From assembly GCA_027488735.1 (NCBI GenBank), contig JAIYBB010000012.1, positions 186,001 through 250,000 on the forward strand: DNA of 64,000 nt, read 5' to 3'. Shown in pieces: positions 18,016 through 27,767 of the stretch. Made by a program: the position numbers and the translations under genes. Source of the DNA: Comamonadaceae bacterium. Its GTDB lineage: Bacteria > Pseudomonadota > Gammaproteobacteria > Burkholderiales > Burkholderiaceae_C. Every line of letters begins with the position of its first letter. Positions within the stretch are counted from its first letter, which is position 1. The notes beneath the pieces are model-generated. The model saw only the letters and a program-made list of their open reading frames with translations, was not told where the DNA came from and did no database searches.

Positions 18016-19023
18016 TTAAGCTTCAGGGCGGCATGCTAACGCGAGAAGACGGCGTGCAGCTGTAGAGGCAGCGACACGACCAGCAATGACTTCCTGTTGC
18101 ATATGTGACAGCGCTGCAGCCACGCCTGCATGCTGCGCGAATGCTTCTTTCAAACCTGACTGAATCCGCTCGTTCATCCATGTCAGGGCTTGGGCTTGTC
18201 GGCGGTCTATCCATTGCCCGCTGTCGGTTTGCAATTGCTTGAACCGCAAAACCTTGTCCCACAATTCTTCAACGCCCGTTCCTTGCAATGCACTCAAGCG
18301 CATCACTTCTGCTTGCCAGTGGGGCGCCTCTTCAGTGTGATGTTGTCCCAATAGGTGCAAAGCACTTTGTATGAATGACTGCGCACGGTTAGCAGCATCT
18401 GCATCGATATCAGCTTTGTTGATCAAAATCAGATCAGCCAACTCCATGACACCTTTTTTAATGGCCTGCAAATCATCGCCTGCATTGGGCAATTGCATCA
18501 GCACAAACATATCTGTCATGCCGGCCACCGCGGTTTCGCTTTGACCCACACCCACGGTTTCCACAATCACGATGTCATAACCCGCTGCTTCACAGACCAA
18601 CATGCATTCGCGGGTTTTTTCGGCAACACCACCGAGCGTGCCGCTGCTGGGGCTGGGTCGTATAAATGCCGAAGGGTGCACCGACAGACGCTCCATGCGG
18701 GTTTTGTCACCCAATATGGAACCGCCGGAGACGCTGGACGAAGGATCAATGGCCAGCACAGCGACTTTATGGCCACGCTCTATCAGCCACAGACCCAACA
18801 TTTCAATGAGCGTGCTTTTGCCCACACCGGGCACGCCGCTCAAACCTATGCGCAAGCTGTTACCCGTGTGCGCAAGCAATTCGGTCAACAACACATCAGC
18901 CTGCTCGCGGTGGTCTGCGCGGGTCGATTCCAACAAAGTGATGGCCTTGGCCATAGCGCGGCGTTGTACATCAGGCGTGAGGCTGCGCAGGTCGGACACG
19001 GTGGGTGAATTTGCAGCAGCCAT
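18016..19023 (-). CDS. meaB: MeaB-family G3E GTPase, mutase chaperone
   Basis: 335 residues. GTPase (ArgK/MeaB/MMAA family) that loads and protects the B12 cofactor of methylmalonyl-CoA mutase. Walker A is GVPGVGKST (63-71), the switch region ETVGVGQSE follows, and the guanine motif is NKAD. A C-terminal helical dimerisation segment is present. The ATG overlaps the stop of the PIN toxin gene as TGATG, so its translation may be coupled to the toxin gene instead of directly to mcm. A TTG one codon upstream is a less likely start. Confidence 0.94.
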   Translation of the reverse strand: MAAANSPTVSDLRSLTPDVQRRAMAKAITLLESTRADHREQADVLLTELLAHTGNSLRIGLSGVPGVGKSTLIEMLGLWLIERGHKVAVLAIDPSSSVSGGSILGDKTRMERLSVHPSAFIRPSPSSGTLGGVAEKTRECMLVCEAAGYDIVIVETVGVGQSETAVAGMTDMFVLMQLPNAGDDLQAIKKGVMELADLILINKADIDADAANRAQSFIQSALHLLGQHHTEEAPHWQAEVMRLSALQGTGVEELWDKVLRFKQLQTDSGQWIDRRQAQALTWMNERIQSGLKEAFAQHAGVAAALSHMQQEVIAGRVAASTAARRLLALACRPEA

Positions 19024-19445
19024 CAAAGAATCTCAAAAGCGCGGCCATCAGCCAGACGGTAGCGGGAAAAGTCACGAACATCCAGAGTCATGATGCGGTT
19101 CACGCCCGTATCAGAAGCCAGATACACCAGTGACGCATCAGCAAAATCCATCTCGGTGCGTGGTGACTGGGTGTAGCGGCGCATCAAATCGGTCATACCT
19201 TCTAAATTACCTTGGTCAAATGGATAGATGGACAAACCATCGGCAGCCACCCATCGCAAAAACGCATAGCGCTGCGGCAAGCCTAATAAATAGCTGGCCT
19301 CGGTGACGCAAGGCCAGGTGCTTGTCAGCGACCATTGCTCCTTGGCAGCCCGGGCAAACAATTGGCTGAAATAGGCACTCTCAGCATGCTCGCGCCCGAA
19401 CAACGCCACCATGGCGCTGGCATCAACGATCGCTGCGAATGCCAT
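19023..19445 (-). CDS. PIN-domain ribonuclease, type II toxin (VapC-like)
   Basis: 140 residues, typical PIN toxin size. Acidic active-site residues are D8 (IVDASAMVAL), E49 (VTEASYLL), D100/D103 (EMDFADASLVYLA) and D122 (MTLDVRDF), as in VapC-type Mg-dependent ribonucleases. The gene starts inside the end of the RHH antitoxin gene (23-base overlap), the usual toxin-antitoxin coupling. It is unusual in lying inside a metabolic operon, with its stop overlapping the meaB start. The RNA target cannot be told from sequence. Confidence 0.88.
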   Translation of the reverse strand: MAFAAIVDASAMVALFGREHAESAYFSQLFARAAKEQWSLTSTWPCVTEASYLLGLPQRYAFLRWVAADGLSIYPFDQGNLEGMTDLMRRYTQSPRTEMDFADASLVYLASDTGVNRIMTLDVRDFSRYRLADGRAFEIL

Positions 19446-19737
19446 GCTTGGCCTGTAATTTCGCTAAAAGCTGAGCGCGGGACCGATCTGTATCATAGGG
19501 CTGCTCGAAACCCTCAAAGGCCTTGGCTACTGCCGAGTCAGCCGGATTGGCATCTGGCCCGAAGATCCTTTGCTCTTCCTCGGCCTTCAATGCCAGCATC
19601 AACTCATACGGGTTTTTGCGTCCCAAAGCACGCTGAACCGCATCAATGATGAACTGCGATTTGGTAATGCCCTGTCGTTTGGCGGCTTGCTCCAGTTCTT
19701 TTTCCAGCAAAGGATCCATGCGCACGGAAACAGCCAT
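19423..19737 (-). CDS. Ribbon-helix-helix antitoxin
   Basis: 104 residues from the ATG at MAVSVRMDPLL, preceded by AGGAG. The N-terminal ~45 residues form a CopG/RHH DNA-binding domain (beta strand MAVSVRMD, then ELEQAAKRQGITKSQFIIDAVQRAL). The rest is charged and probably wraps and inhibits the PIN toxin. Antitoxins of this class repress their own operon as a complex with the toxin; a palindrome sits just upstream. The gene starts 46 bases after the mcm stop. Confidence 0.87.
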   Translation of the reverse strand: MAVSVRMDPLLEKELEQAAKRQGITKSQFIIDAVQRALGRKNPYELMLALKAEEEQRIFGPDANPADSAVAKAFEGFEQPYDTDRSRAQLLAKLQAKHGIRSDR

Positions 19738-19753
19738 GTTCGACTCCTTTTGA

Positions 19754-19795
19754 ATTACGGTAATACAGTATAACGAGGCGACTTTAAGCCTGCAA
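19754..19795 (-). promoter_or_regulatory. Toxin-antitoxin promoter and operator-like palindrome
   Basis: On the minus strand TTGCAG (19790-19795) and TATACT (19767-19772) are spaced 17 bases apart, a good sigma-70 promoter whose -35 lies in the last codons of mcm. The perfect 11-bp palindrome ATTACCGTAAT (19754-19764) follows at the expected transcription start. This layout fits autoregulation by an RHH antitoxin. The promoter would also drive meaB and the pcc genes if transcription reads through. Confidence 0.65.
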
Positions 19796-21964
19796 AGCCT
19801 TGTTGATTTGATCCAGCACATCCTTGGCGCTCACAGGAATCGGCGTGCCGGGGCCGTAAATGCCCTTCACACCGGCCTGGTAGAGGAAATCGTAGTCCTG
19901 GCGCGGAATGACACCGCCGACGAACACAATGATGTCGTCAGCGCCTTGTTTTTTCAACTCGGCAATGATGGCGGGTACCAGCGTTTTGTGACCGGCAGCG
20001 AGCGTAGAGACACCTACTGCATGTACATCGTTTTCAATCGCCTGTCTGGCGCATTCCTCGGGGGTTTGAAACAACGGACCGATGTCCACGTCATAGCCTA
20101 GGTCAGCGAATGCAGTTGCCACCACTTTGGCGCCACGGTCATGTCCGTCTTGACCCAATTTGGAAATCATCACACGCGGACGGCGGCCTTGCTTTTGCGC
20201 AAACGCAGCAATGTCGGCTTTCAGGGCGTTCCAGTATTCCATGGTGTCTCCTTCGTGCTCACCCGCGTCGTAAGCGGCGGCATACACGCCGCTGATTTTT
20301 TGCGTGTCTGCGCGGTGTCTGCCGAAAACCTTCTCCAGCGCATCGCTGATCTCACCCACGGTGGCACGCAAACGCACGGCTTTGATAGACAAGTCGAGCA
20401 AGTTGCCGTTGCCGTCTTGCGCTGCCTGCGTCAGTGCATCCAATGCTTTGGCCACGGCAGCGTTGTCGCGTGCCGCTTTGATGCGGTGCAGGCGTTCGAT
20501 TTGCGAATCGCGTACTTTGACGTTGTCGATATCGCGAACCTCCACGGCATCTTCCGAGGCGAGTTTGTATTTGTTGACGCCGACAATCACGTCCTGACCT
20601 GAATCGATACGCGCTTGTTTGTCAGCGGCTGCGGCTTCAATTTTCAATTTGGCCCAGCCCGAACCCACGGCTTTGGTCATGCCACCCATGGCGTTGACTT
20701 CTTCGATGATTTTCCAAGCCTCGTCAGCCATGTCCTGGGTCAGCTTTTCCATCATGTAGCTGCCGGCCCAAGGGTCAATCACATTCGTGATGTGCGTCTC
20801 TTCTTGAATGATGAGTTGGGTGTTGCGGGCAATGCGCGAAGAAAACTCTGTGGGCAGCGCAATGGCTTCATCAAAACTGTTGGTGTGCAAACTTTGTGTT
20901 CCGCCAAACACTGCGGCCATGGCTTCGATGGTGGTGCGCACAATGTTGTTGTACGGGTCTTGCTCAGTCAGCGACCAGCCGGAAGTTTGGCAATGGGTGC
21001 GCAGCATCAGACTCTTGGGATTTTTAGCACCGGCTTCTTGCATGATGCGACACCACAGCAACCGGGCCGCACGCATTTTGGCAACTTCCAGATAGAAGTT
21101 CATGCCAATCGCCCAAAAGAAAGAAAGGCGTGGCGCGAATGCATCTACATCCAAGCCTTGCTTGATGGCAGTGCGCACATATTCTTGTCCATCTGCAAGC
21201 GTCAAAGCAAGTTCCAAAGCCTGATTGGCACCGGCTTCCTGCATGTGATAGCCGCTGATGCTGATCGAGTTGAACTTAGGCATGTGCCCGGCCGTGTAAG
21301 CGATGATGTCGCCGACGATGCGCATGCTGGGCTCGGGCGGGTAAATGTAGGTGTTGCGCACCATGAATTCTTTGAGAATGTCGTTTTGTATGGTGCCGCT
21401 CAATTGGTCTTGCGATACGCCTTGCTCTTCGGCAGCCACCACATATCCTGCGAGCACAGGCAGCACCGCACCGTTCATGGTCATAGACACAGACACTTTG
21501 TCTAACGGAATTTGGTCGAACAAAATCTTCATGTCCTCGACCGAATCAATGGCCACACCTGCTTTACCCACGTCACCAGTGACACGCGGATGGTCGGAGT
21601 CATAGCCTCGGTGAGTGGCCAGATCAAAAGCCACCGACACGCCTTGTCCGCCCGCTGCCAATGCTTTGCGATAAAAAGCGTTGGATTCCTCTGCTGTTGA
21701 AAAACCTGCGTACTGCCGGATAGTCCAAGGGCGCACCGCATACATAGTGGCCTGCGGACCTCTTAAAAAAGGCGCAAAGCCGGGCAATGTGTGCGTATGG
21801 GGTAAGTTGACAATATCTTCAGCGGTATACAGAGGTTTGACGGTGATACCGTCAGGCGTGACCCAATTGAGCTTTTGTATGTCACCCCCAGGCGCTGATT
21901 TGGCCGCAGCCTTTTCCCATTCCTGAATGCTGTGCGAAGTGAAGGTAAATTTGGTTGAACTCAT
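19784..21964 (-). CDS. mcm: Methylmalonyl-CoA mutase, single-chain
   Basis: 726 residues from the ATG at [11 protein letters not shown]12-dependent mutase that converts (R)-methylmalonyl-CoA to succinyl-CoA, feeding propionate carbon into the TCA cycle. The N-terminal TIM-barrel shows the substrate region ([16 protein letters not shown]). The C-terminal cobalamin domain has DGHDRG with the Co-coordinating H608. It is fused as one chain like E. coli Sbm and human MUT, not split into small and large subunits. The ATG is 16 bases after the decarboxylase stop, and an RHH/PIN pair follows before meaB. Confidence 0.95.
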   Translation of the reverse strand: MSSTKFTFTSHSIQEWEKAAAKSAPGGDIQKLNWVTPDGITVKPLYTAEDIVNLPHTHTLPGFAPFLRGPQATMYAVRPWTIRQYAGFSTAEESNAFYRKALAAGGQGVSVAFDLATHRGYDSDHPRVTGDVGKAGVAIDSVEDMKILFDQIPLDKVSVSMTMNGAVLPVLAGYVVAAEEQGVSQDQLSGTIQNDILKEFMVRNTYIYPPEPSMRIVGDIIAYTAGHMPKFNSISISGYHMQEAGANQALELALTLADGQEYVRTAIKQGLDVDAFAPRLSFFWAIGMNFYLEVAKMRAARLLWCRIMQEAGAKNPKSLMLRTHCQTSGWSLTEQDPYNNIVRTTIEAMAAVFGGTQSLHTNSFDEAIALPTEFSSRIARNTQLIIQEETHITNVIDPWAGSYMMEKLTQDMADEAWKIIEEVNAMGGMTKAVGSGWAKLKIEAAAADKQARIDSGQDVIVGVNKYKLASEDAVEVRDIDNVKVRDSQIERLHRIKAARDNAAVAKALDALTQAAQDGNGNLLDLSIKAVRLRATVGEISDALEKVFGRHRADTQKISGVYAAAYDAGEHEGDTMEYWNALKADIAAFAQKQGRRPRVMISKLGQDGHDRGAKVVATAFADLGYDVDIGPLFQTPEECARQAIENDVHAVGVSTLAAGHKTLVPAIIAELKKQGADDIIVFVGGVIPRQDYDFLYQAGVKGIYGPGTPIPVSAKDVLDQINKALQA

Positions 21965-21980
21965 GGCTGACAATAAGGGA

Positions 21981-24266
21981 TTAATGTTTGACGCAATCGG
22001 CAAAATAATGGGTCACACCCATGTCGTCTTTTTCCTCGACCAAGCCATGAATGTCTGTTTCAAAACCCGGGCATTTCAAATTGAATTCACGAGCAAATTT
22101 CAAGTAATCAATGATTTTCTGGTTGAACACTTCGCCTGGAATCAGCAACGGGATGCCAGGTGGATAAGGAGTGACCAAACTGGTGGTGATGCGACCGAGC
22201 AAATCATCGATAGACACGCGCTCGGTGTTGCGGTGAGCGATTTGCGCATACGCATCACTGGGCTTCATGGCCGGCTTTAAATCACTCAGGTACATCTCTG
22301 TGGTTAAACGTGCAATGTCGTACTTGGCATACAAAGTATGAATGTGGTGGCACAGGTCTCGCAAACCCATGCGTTCGTACTTGGGATGCTTTTGGCAAAA
22401 CTCGGGCAGGATGCGCCACATCGGTTGGTTGCGGTCGTAGTCATCTTTGAACTGTTGCAATGCAGTCAACAATGAATTCCAACGTCCTTTGGTAATGCCG
22501 ATGGTGAACATGATGAAGAAACTGTAGAGACCGGTTTTCTCCACAATCACGCCGTGTTCTGCTAGAAATTTGGTAACGATACTGGCGGGTATTCCAGCGT
22601 CATCGAATTTGCCATCCAACCGCAAGCCCGGCGTGACGATGGTGGCTTTGATCGGGTCCAGCATGTTGAAGCCGTCGGCCAAATCACCAAAGCCATGCCA
22701 ATTCGGCGCATCTGTTTTTTTGACGCGACCTTTTTTTTCTGCCTTGATCACCCAGTCATCAGAGCGTCCTACACCGTCTTCCACCAAATTGTCTGGCCCC
22801 CAAACCTTGAACCACCAGTCCTTGCCATATTCGGCATCTACTTTGCGCATAGCACGGCGGAAATCCAAAGCCTCGGCAATGCTCTCTTCCACCAAAGCCG
22901 TGCCGCCGGGAGGCTCCATCATGGCTGCCGCCACATCACAGCTGGCAATGATGCTGTATTGAGGACTGGTGCTGGTGTGCATCAAATAAGCTTCATTGAA
23001 CAAATGCCTGTCCAACTGATGGTCTTGCGAGTCTTGCACCAGCACATGACTGGCTTGGCTGATACCCGCTAATAATTTGTGTACCGATTGGGTCGAGTAC
23101 ACCATGGCTTTTTTAGGCCGAGCACGTTTTTTTCCCATCGCATGGTATGTGCCGTAAAAAGGATGGAAAGCAGCGTGCGGCAACCAAGCTTCATCAAAAT
23201 GCAAATTGGGCACATAACCGTCCAACATGGTTTTGATAGTTTCAGTGTTGTACAAAACACCGTCGTAGGTTGACTGCGTCAAGGTCATGACCTTGGGCTT
23301 GATCGATTTGTAGTCCTGGCCCTTGAGCAAAGGATTGGCTTTGATTTTTGCTTTGATAGCCTCAGGCTCAAATTCACTTTTTGGAATGGGGCCAATAATG
23401 CCGAAATGGTTTCGAGTGGGTTTTAAAAACACGGGGATTGCACCGGTCATGATGATCGCGTGCAACACAGATTTGTGGCAATTCCTGTCTACCACCACCA
23501 CATCGCCGGGGGCCACGGTGTGGTGCCACACGATTTTGTTTGACGTGCTGGTGCCGTTGGTGACAAAGAAACAATGGTCGGCATTGAAGATGCGCGCAGC
23601 GTTGCGCTCGCTCTCGCCAATAGCACCATCGTGGTCAAGCAACTGACCCAATTCTTCTACTGCATTGCAAACGTCTGCGCGCAACATGTTTTCACCAAAG
23701 AATTGGTGAAACATTTGTCCTACTGGACTTTTCAAAAATGCTACGCCACCTGAATGCCCCGGGCAATGCCATGAATAGGAGCCGTCTTCTGCATAGTCAA
23801 GCAAGGCTTTGAAAAACGGTGGTTGAACACCTTCTAAATAACTTTTGGCTTCGCGAATGATGTGCCGCGCGACAAACTCCGGGGTGTCTTCAAACATATG
23901 AATGAAGCCATGTAACTCACGCAGAATGTCGTTCGGCAAATGCCTAGAGGTTTTAGTTTCTCCGTACACATAAATCGGCACATCGGAATTTTTACGGCGC
24001 ACTTCATCGATGAAGCTGCGCAAATTCAAAACTGCCGGATCTAAATCCGGCCCTGGGGTGAATTCTTCATCGTCGATCGACAATATAAAAGCACTGGCAC
24101 GAGATTGTTGTTGGGCAAATTGACTCAGGTCGCCATAACTAGTGACACCCATCACTTCATAGCCCTCGCCTTCAATGGCTTGGGCCAATGCACGAATGCC
24201 TAAACCAGACGTATTTTCTGAACGAAAATCTTCATCAATGATGACGATGGGAAAACGAAATTTCAT
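21981..24266 (-). CDS. Orn/Lys/Arg decarboxylase, PLP fold type I
   Basis: 761 residues from the ATG at [10 protein letters not shown]. Bacterial basic amino-acid decarboxylase family (LdcI/Adi/SpeF type) that makes cadaverine, agmatine or putrescine. It has an N-terminal receiver-like wing domain (1-130), the PLP domain with K397 in [10 protein letters not shown] and HFDEAWLPH for the cofactor, and the C-terminal domain ending near the acidic tail. Which substrate is used cannot be decided by eye. It is the first gene before mcm with a 16-base gap, so it may share the transcript. Its promoter appears to overlap that of tRNA-Ser. Confidence 0.9.
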   Translation of the reverse strand: MKFRFPIVIIDEDFRSENTSGLGIRALAQAIEGEGYEVMGVTSYGDLSQFAQQQSRASAFILSIDDEEFTPGPDLDPAVLNLRSFIDEVRRKNSDVPIYVYGETKTSRHLPNDILRELHGFIHMFEDTPEFVARHIIREAKSYLEGVQPPFFKALLDYAEDGSYSWHCPGHSGGVAFLKSPVGQMFHQFFGENMLRADVCNAVEELGQLLDHDGAIGESERNAARIFNADHCFFVTNGTSTSNKIVWHHTVAPGDVVVVDRNCHKSVLHAIIMTGAIPVFLKPTRNHFGIIGPIPKSEFEPEAIKAKIKANPLLKGQDYKSIKPKVMTLTQSTYDGVLYNTETIKTMLDGYVPNLHFDEAWLPHAAFHPFYGTYHAMGKKRARPKKAMVYSTQSVHKLLAGISQASHVLVQDSQDHQLDRHLFNEAYLMHTSTSPQYSIIASCDVAAAMMEPPGGTALVEESIAEALDFRRAMRKVDAEYGKDWWFKVWGPDNLVEDGVGRSDDWVIKAEKKGRVKKTDAPNWHGFGDLADGFNMLDPIKATIVTPGLRLDGKFDDAGIPASIVTKFLAEHGVIVEKTGLYSFFIMFTIGITKGRWNSLLTALQQFKDDYDRNQPMWRILPEFCQKHPKYERMGLRDLCHHIHTLYAKYDIARLTTEMYLSDLKPAMKPSDAYAQIAHRNTERVSIDDLLGRITTSLVTPYPPGIPLLIPGEVFNQKIIDYLKFAREFNLKCPGFETDIHGLVEEKDDMGVTHYFADCVKH

Positions 24267-24311
24267 CAATTGCTCCGTGCCGGTTTCCCGTACTTGACTG
24301 TGAAACCTTAA

Positions 24312-24340
24312 AGTGTACCCTCGGAGTCGACTGTTACAAT
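24312..24340. promoter_or_regulatory. Back-to-back promoters of the decarboxylase gene and tRNA-Ser
   Basis: On the minus strand TTGTAA (24334-24339), a 16-base spacer and TACACT (24312-24317) make a fair sigma-70 promoter for the decarboxylase operon. On the plus strand TACAAT (24335-24340) is a good -10 box for tRNA-Ser, 9 bases before its 5' end, though its -35 is poor. The two promoters would occupy the same DNA. Confidence 0.5.
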
Positions 24341-24349
24341 GACGACTTA

Positions 24350-24441
<92 letters not shown>

Positions 24442-24540
24442 ATCGTGCGCAAATTAAGTGATTCAATTATTGAATTTATCTCTTTAAAACCTGCACCTCA
24501 CCCCATTGCAGTCAGCGCTCAAAGTGATTATGCTTTTCCC

Positions 24541-24915
24541 ATGATCACTGGCATGAACCATTTCACTGCGATTGCAGCCGACCCCAAAGCAGCATTGGAT
24601 TTTTATGAAAATTTACTCGGGTTAAAAGCGGGATACCGCCCCGATTTAGGTTTCCCAGGTGCTTGGTTGTATGCAGGAGAAACCACTGTATTGCATTTGT
24701 ATTTCGACCGCCCAGTGCCAAACCCAGCAGCTGGTGTGATTGACCACATGGCTTTCACCACACAAGACTTGAAATCATTCAAAGCCCGGTTCGATGCCCT
24801 TGGGTACCCTTATAAGCTTAAGCGACGCGACGGGGGTCCATGGCAATTGTTTTGCCATGACCCCAGTGGCGCAAGAATTGAGTTGAATTTCTCTGCATCG
24901 GAGAGCTTGGATTGA
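24541..24915 (+). CDS. Glyoxalase / VOC-family protein
   Basis: 124 residues from the ATG at MITGMNHFTA; the open frame continues upstream into the tRNA-Ser flank and that part is rejected. Single VOC unit with two beta-alpha-beta-beta-beta modules and likely metal ligands H7 (MNHFTAI), H52 (VLHLYF), H69 (IDHMAF) and E114 (RIELNF). The family includes glyoxalase I, extradiol dioxygenases and antibiotic-binding proteins; nothing here fixes the substrate. It stands alone, transcribed away from its neighbours. A very short hairpin (ACAC/GTGT, 24922-24934) follows. Confidence 0.8.
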   Translation: MITGMNHFTAIAADPKAALDFYENLLGLKAGYRPDLGFPGAWLYAGETTVLHLYFDRPVPNPAAGVIDHMAFTTQDLKSFKARFDALGYPYKLKRRDGGPWQLFCHDPSGARIELNFSASESLD

Positions 24916-24962
24916 CTTCTCACACCTGATGTGTTTTCAAGCCAGCGTGCAGCCGTTCAGGA

Positions 24963-25130
24963 TTATTTTTTCTCTTCTTTTTTCACTTCTTTGTCCTTAT
25001 CCGAATTGAACATATCGGACACAGAACTAACGGTTGAATCGTAGGCAGAACTGAGGGTCGAGCAGCCAGTCAGGCCCATAGTGACCAACAACAATGAAAC
25101 AATAGACAGGGTTTTAACGGCGTGCAACAT
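24963..25130 (-). CDS. Small lipoprotein of 55 residues, function unknown
   Basis: An open frame of 55 codons with ribosome site AAGGA seven bases before the ATG. It starts MLHAVKTLSI, has a hydrophobic stretch (VSLLLVTMGL) and a lipobox LTGC with C23 as the predicted lipidation site. The mature part is about 33 residues, serine-rich at first, and ends in a Lys/Glu-rich tail (KDKEVKKEEKK). It would be secreted and anchored in the envelope. The residue after the cysteine is Ser, which favours outer-membrane sorting. I do not recognise a family. It fills most of the gap between the VOC gene and sixA. Confidence 0.75.
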   Translation of the reverse strand: MLHAVKTLSIVSLLLVTMGLTGCSTLSSAYDSTVSSVSDMFNSDKDKEVKKEEKK

Positions 25131-25230
25131 GAAAGTCCTTTTGGAAGTTGATTAGCGTGAACTCAGATCTTAAAGTAAAGCAACAACATTTAATGCATAT
25201 ATAAATATGAAAGCGAATTTTATTTGAGTA

Positions 25231-25698
25231 TCAAATAACTAACTCTGGATTTTGAACACAAACCAGTTGAACATCAGAAAAACCTTCTTTTTTTTGATGC
25301 CTTATCCACCATAGTCCACCTTTTCGAAAAGACATAGGTGCCGGGGAATTCAGGTACAGCAGTCGAGCAACAGTTTCAGCCAAGAAAGGTTGATGCGCAA
25401 CTACCAAAACCGCATGTTTCGCTTGGGGCCAATTGGCTGCATTCAGCAAAGCAGATGCATCGGCATCCGGCGCAATGTCATCGCAGACCTTGTAAGCACG
25501 GTTGAGGAAAGCAACTGTTTGCAAAGTTCGCTTTGCAGGACTGCACAAAATAACCGTGTCTGCTGGCAGTCTTTCATTCAACCATCTCGCCATTGCCCAA
25601 GCCTGCTTCTCTCCTCTGCCAGACAAAGCGCGATCCATGTCGGGCTGCCCGGGTAATGCATCGTGCGCATGCGCATGTCGCCACAGCAAAAGATCCAT
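25231..25698 (-). CDS. sixA: SixA-type phosphohistidine phosphatase
   Basis: 155 residues, a small histidine-phosphatase-fold protein. The phosphate-accepting histidine is H8 in WRHAHAH (RHG-type motif), with R57 (SPAKRTLQT) and H102 (VVAHQPF) completing the pocket. E. coli SixA removes phosphate from phosphohistidine proteins such as NPr/ArcB. The gene begins one base after the ppk1 stop, so they are surely co-transcribed. This pairing with polyphosphate kinase, which also uses a phosphohistidine, recurs in related bacteria. The exact target is not known. Confidence 0.87.
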   Translation of the reverse strand: MDLLLWRHAHAHDALPGQPDMDRALSGRGEKQAWAMARWLNERLPADTVILCSPAKRTLQTVAFLNRAYKVCDDIAPDADASALLNAANWPQAKHAVLVVAHQPFLAETVARLLYLNSPAPMSFRKGGLWWIRHQKKEGFSDVQLVCVQNPELVI

Positions 25699-25699
25699 G

Positions 25700-27757
25700 T
25701 CAATTTGTCTGTTGGTATTTTTTCATCAACTCAATCTGAGCGCTCAACAGAGGTTGCGCTTGTGAGGGCTGCTTGCGCTGATAGCTTCCATCGATTTGAA
25801 GTTCCCATGCATCTGTGTTGTCGCAGAGATAAGCTACCAAGCATTCATCAATAATTCTTTGTCGCAAGGATTTATCCAACACTGGCCAAGCGATCTCAAT
25901 TCTTCTCATCATGTTTCTGTTCATCCAGTCGGCGCTGGACAAATACAAATCTTCTTTTTCACCTGTTCGGAAATAGTACACCCTTGAATGTTCTAAAAAC
26001 CGGCCAATGATGGAACGCACCTTGATACGCTCTGTAAATCCTTCGCGCTGAGCGGGGAGTATGCACGCGCCTCGCACCAACAAGTCAATGTTCACGCCGC
26101 GCTGACCAGCCAACACCAACTGTCTGGCAAGTTTTTCATCGGTGAGCGAATTCATTTTTAAAATGATTCGACCCGGTTCACCATGCATGCTAGCCTTTGA
26201 AACCTTGTCGACCATTTCCATCAGTTGCTCTTGCAAATGAAACGGCGCTAACCACAAATGGTTGAGTTTGCTGATTCGCGTTTGACTGGCCAGTTGAGTA
26301 AACACCGCGTCCATGTCTGCGGTCATCTCGGGATTGGCTGTCAAATAACTGATGTCGGTATAAAGCCGCGCGGTGCGGGCGTTGTAGTTGCCAGTAGACA
26401 AATGGCCATAGCGCATCAATTTGTTGCCCTCACGACGTGTCACCAAGAGCATTTTTGCGTGGGTCTTTAAACCCACCACGCCATACACCACTTGCGCACC
26501 GACAGACTCAAGTCGCTCCGCCCAATTGATATTGGCTTCCTCATCAAACCGTGCCTTGATCTCCACCACGGCGGTGACCTCTTTGCCACGGACCACCGCT
26601 TCACGAAGCAATTCCATCAATTCAGAATCGGTACCTGTTCTGTAAATGGTTTGCTTGATGGCCAGTACTTTGGGGTCGTTGACGGCTTCTTTCAAGAACG
26701 CCAAAACACCTTTGAATGATTCGAAAGGCTGATGAATCAGTACATCACTTTTTCTGATTTGTTTGAAAATCGGCTCGTCTTGTTGCAACTGCTTGGGGTA
26801 ACTGGCTTGAAACTCAGGAAACAACAGTGCTGGCAGATTCACAAGATCAATCAACTGCGTGAGTCGTACCAAATTCACAGGACCATCTACCCTGTAGATG
26901 GCATCTGTCGGCAATTTGAACTGCTGCAACAGAAATTGAGACAAGTGTTCCGAGCAATCTGATGACACTTCAAGACGCACAGGCTTACCAAATTGGCGAT
27001 GCTCGAGTCCATGACGAAGCGCAGTTCTGAGGTTTTTGGCATCCTCCTCATCTACCAACAATTCCGAGTCACGGGTGACACGAAATTGCGAGAACTGTCC
27101 AACGACCCTGTCAGGAAACAAATCCTTCAAATGGGCGCGTATCACGCTAGACAATGTGACCATGTAAATCGTTTTATCGTTAGCTTGCAAAGGCAAACGA
27201 ATAACGCGCGGCAAAGATCTTGGCACTTTGACAATGGCAATATCGTTTTCTCTGCCGAAAGCGTCTTTGCCAGACAGGCGAACAATAAAGTTCAATGACT
27301 TGTTGGCAACTTGGGGGAAAGGATGAGAAGGATCAAGGCTCACTGGTGTCAGCAGTGGCCTGACATTTTGATCAAAATATTGTTTCACCCATTTGTGTTG
27401 TGCTTTGTTTCGCTCGTTAAAGGTGATCAAACGAATGCCTTGGGCACTGAGGGCCGGCATCAATTCATCGTTGAAAACAAGATACTGTTTTTCAACCAGT
27501 TTTTTTGCAACCTGGGATATTTTTTGGTAGGAATAGAGCGAATAAGGTGCCGCAAGACTTTTACTGTCGATCTGGTGCAAATGCAGAGCAACTCGGACTT
27601 CAAAAAATTCATCTAAATTGGATGACACAATGCACAAATACCGCAGGCGCTCCAAGAGTGGGATATTCGGGCGTCGGGCCATATCCAACACACGTTCATT
27701 AAAAGCCAAAGTACTTTCGTCTCTGTCAATCAACACCGGCAACGTAGATGTAGACAT
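25700..27757 (-). CDS. ppk1: Polyphosphate kinase 1
   Basis: 685 residues. PPK1 polymerises the gamma-phosphate of ATP into inorganic polyphosphate through a phosphohistidine intermediate. Four domains (N, H, C1, C2) are present. The catalytic histidines are H433 (GLKTHAKM) and H452 (RYGHLSTGNYN). It follows glmM by 10 bases and ends one base before sixA. In many related genomes pst/pho phosphate genes and ppx lie here; none are seen in this window. Confidence 0.95.
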   Translation of the reverse strand: MSTSTLPVLIDRDESTLAFNERVLDMARRPNIPLLERLRYLCIVSSNLDEFFEVRVALHLHQIDSKSLAAPYSLYSYQKISQVAKKLVEKQYLVFNDELMPALSAQGIRLITFNERNKAQHKWVKQYFDQNVRPLLTPVSLDPSHPFPQVANKSLNFIVRLSGKDAFGRENDIAIVKVPRSLPRVIRLPLQANDKTIYMVTLSSVIRAHLKDLFPDRVVGQFSQFRVTRDSELLVDEEDAKNLRTALRHGLEHRQFGKPVRLEVSSDCSEHLSQFLLQQFKLPTDAIYRVDGPVNLVRLTQLIDLVNLPALLFPEFQASYPKQLQQDEPIFKQIRKSDVLIHQPFESFKGVLAFLKEAVNDPKVLAIKQTIYRTGTDSELMELLREAVVRGKEVTAVVEIKARFDEEANINWAERLESVGAQVVYGVVGLKTHAKMLLVTRREGNKLMRYGHLSTGNYNARTARLYTDISYLTANPEMTADMDAVFTQLASQTRISKLNHLWLAPFHLQEQLMEMVDKVSKASMHGEPGRIILKMNSLTDEKLARQLVLAGQRGVNIDLLVRGACILPAQREGFTERIKVRSIIGRFLEHSRVYYFRTGEKEDLYLSSADWMNRNMMRRIEIAWPVLDKSLRQRIIDECLVAYLCDNTDAWELQIDGSYQRKQPSQAQPLLSAQIELMKKYQQTN

Positions 27758-27767
27758 ACTTATCCGA

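Noticed and set aside
25222..25236. ATTTGAGTATCAAAT palindrome at the sixA stop as a terminator
   Set aside because: Stem is AT-rich with a 3-base loop and no T-run.
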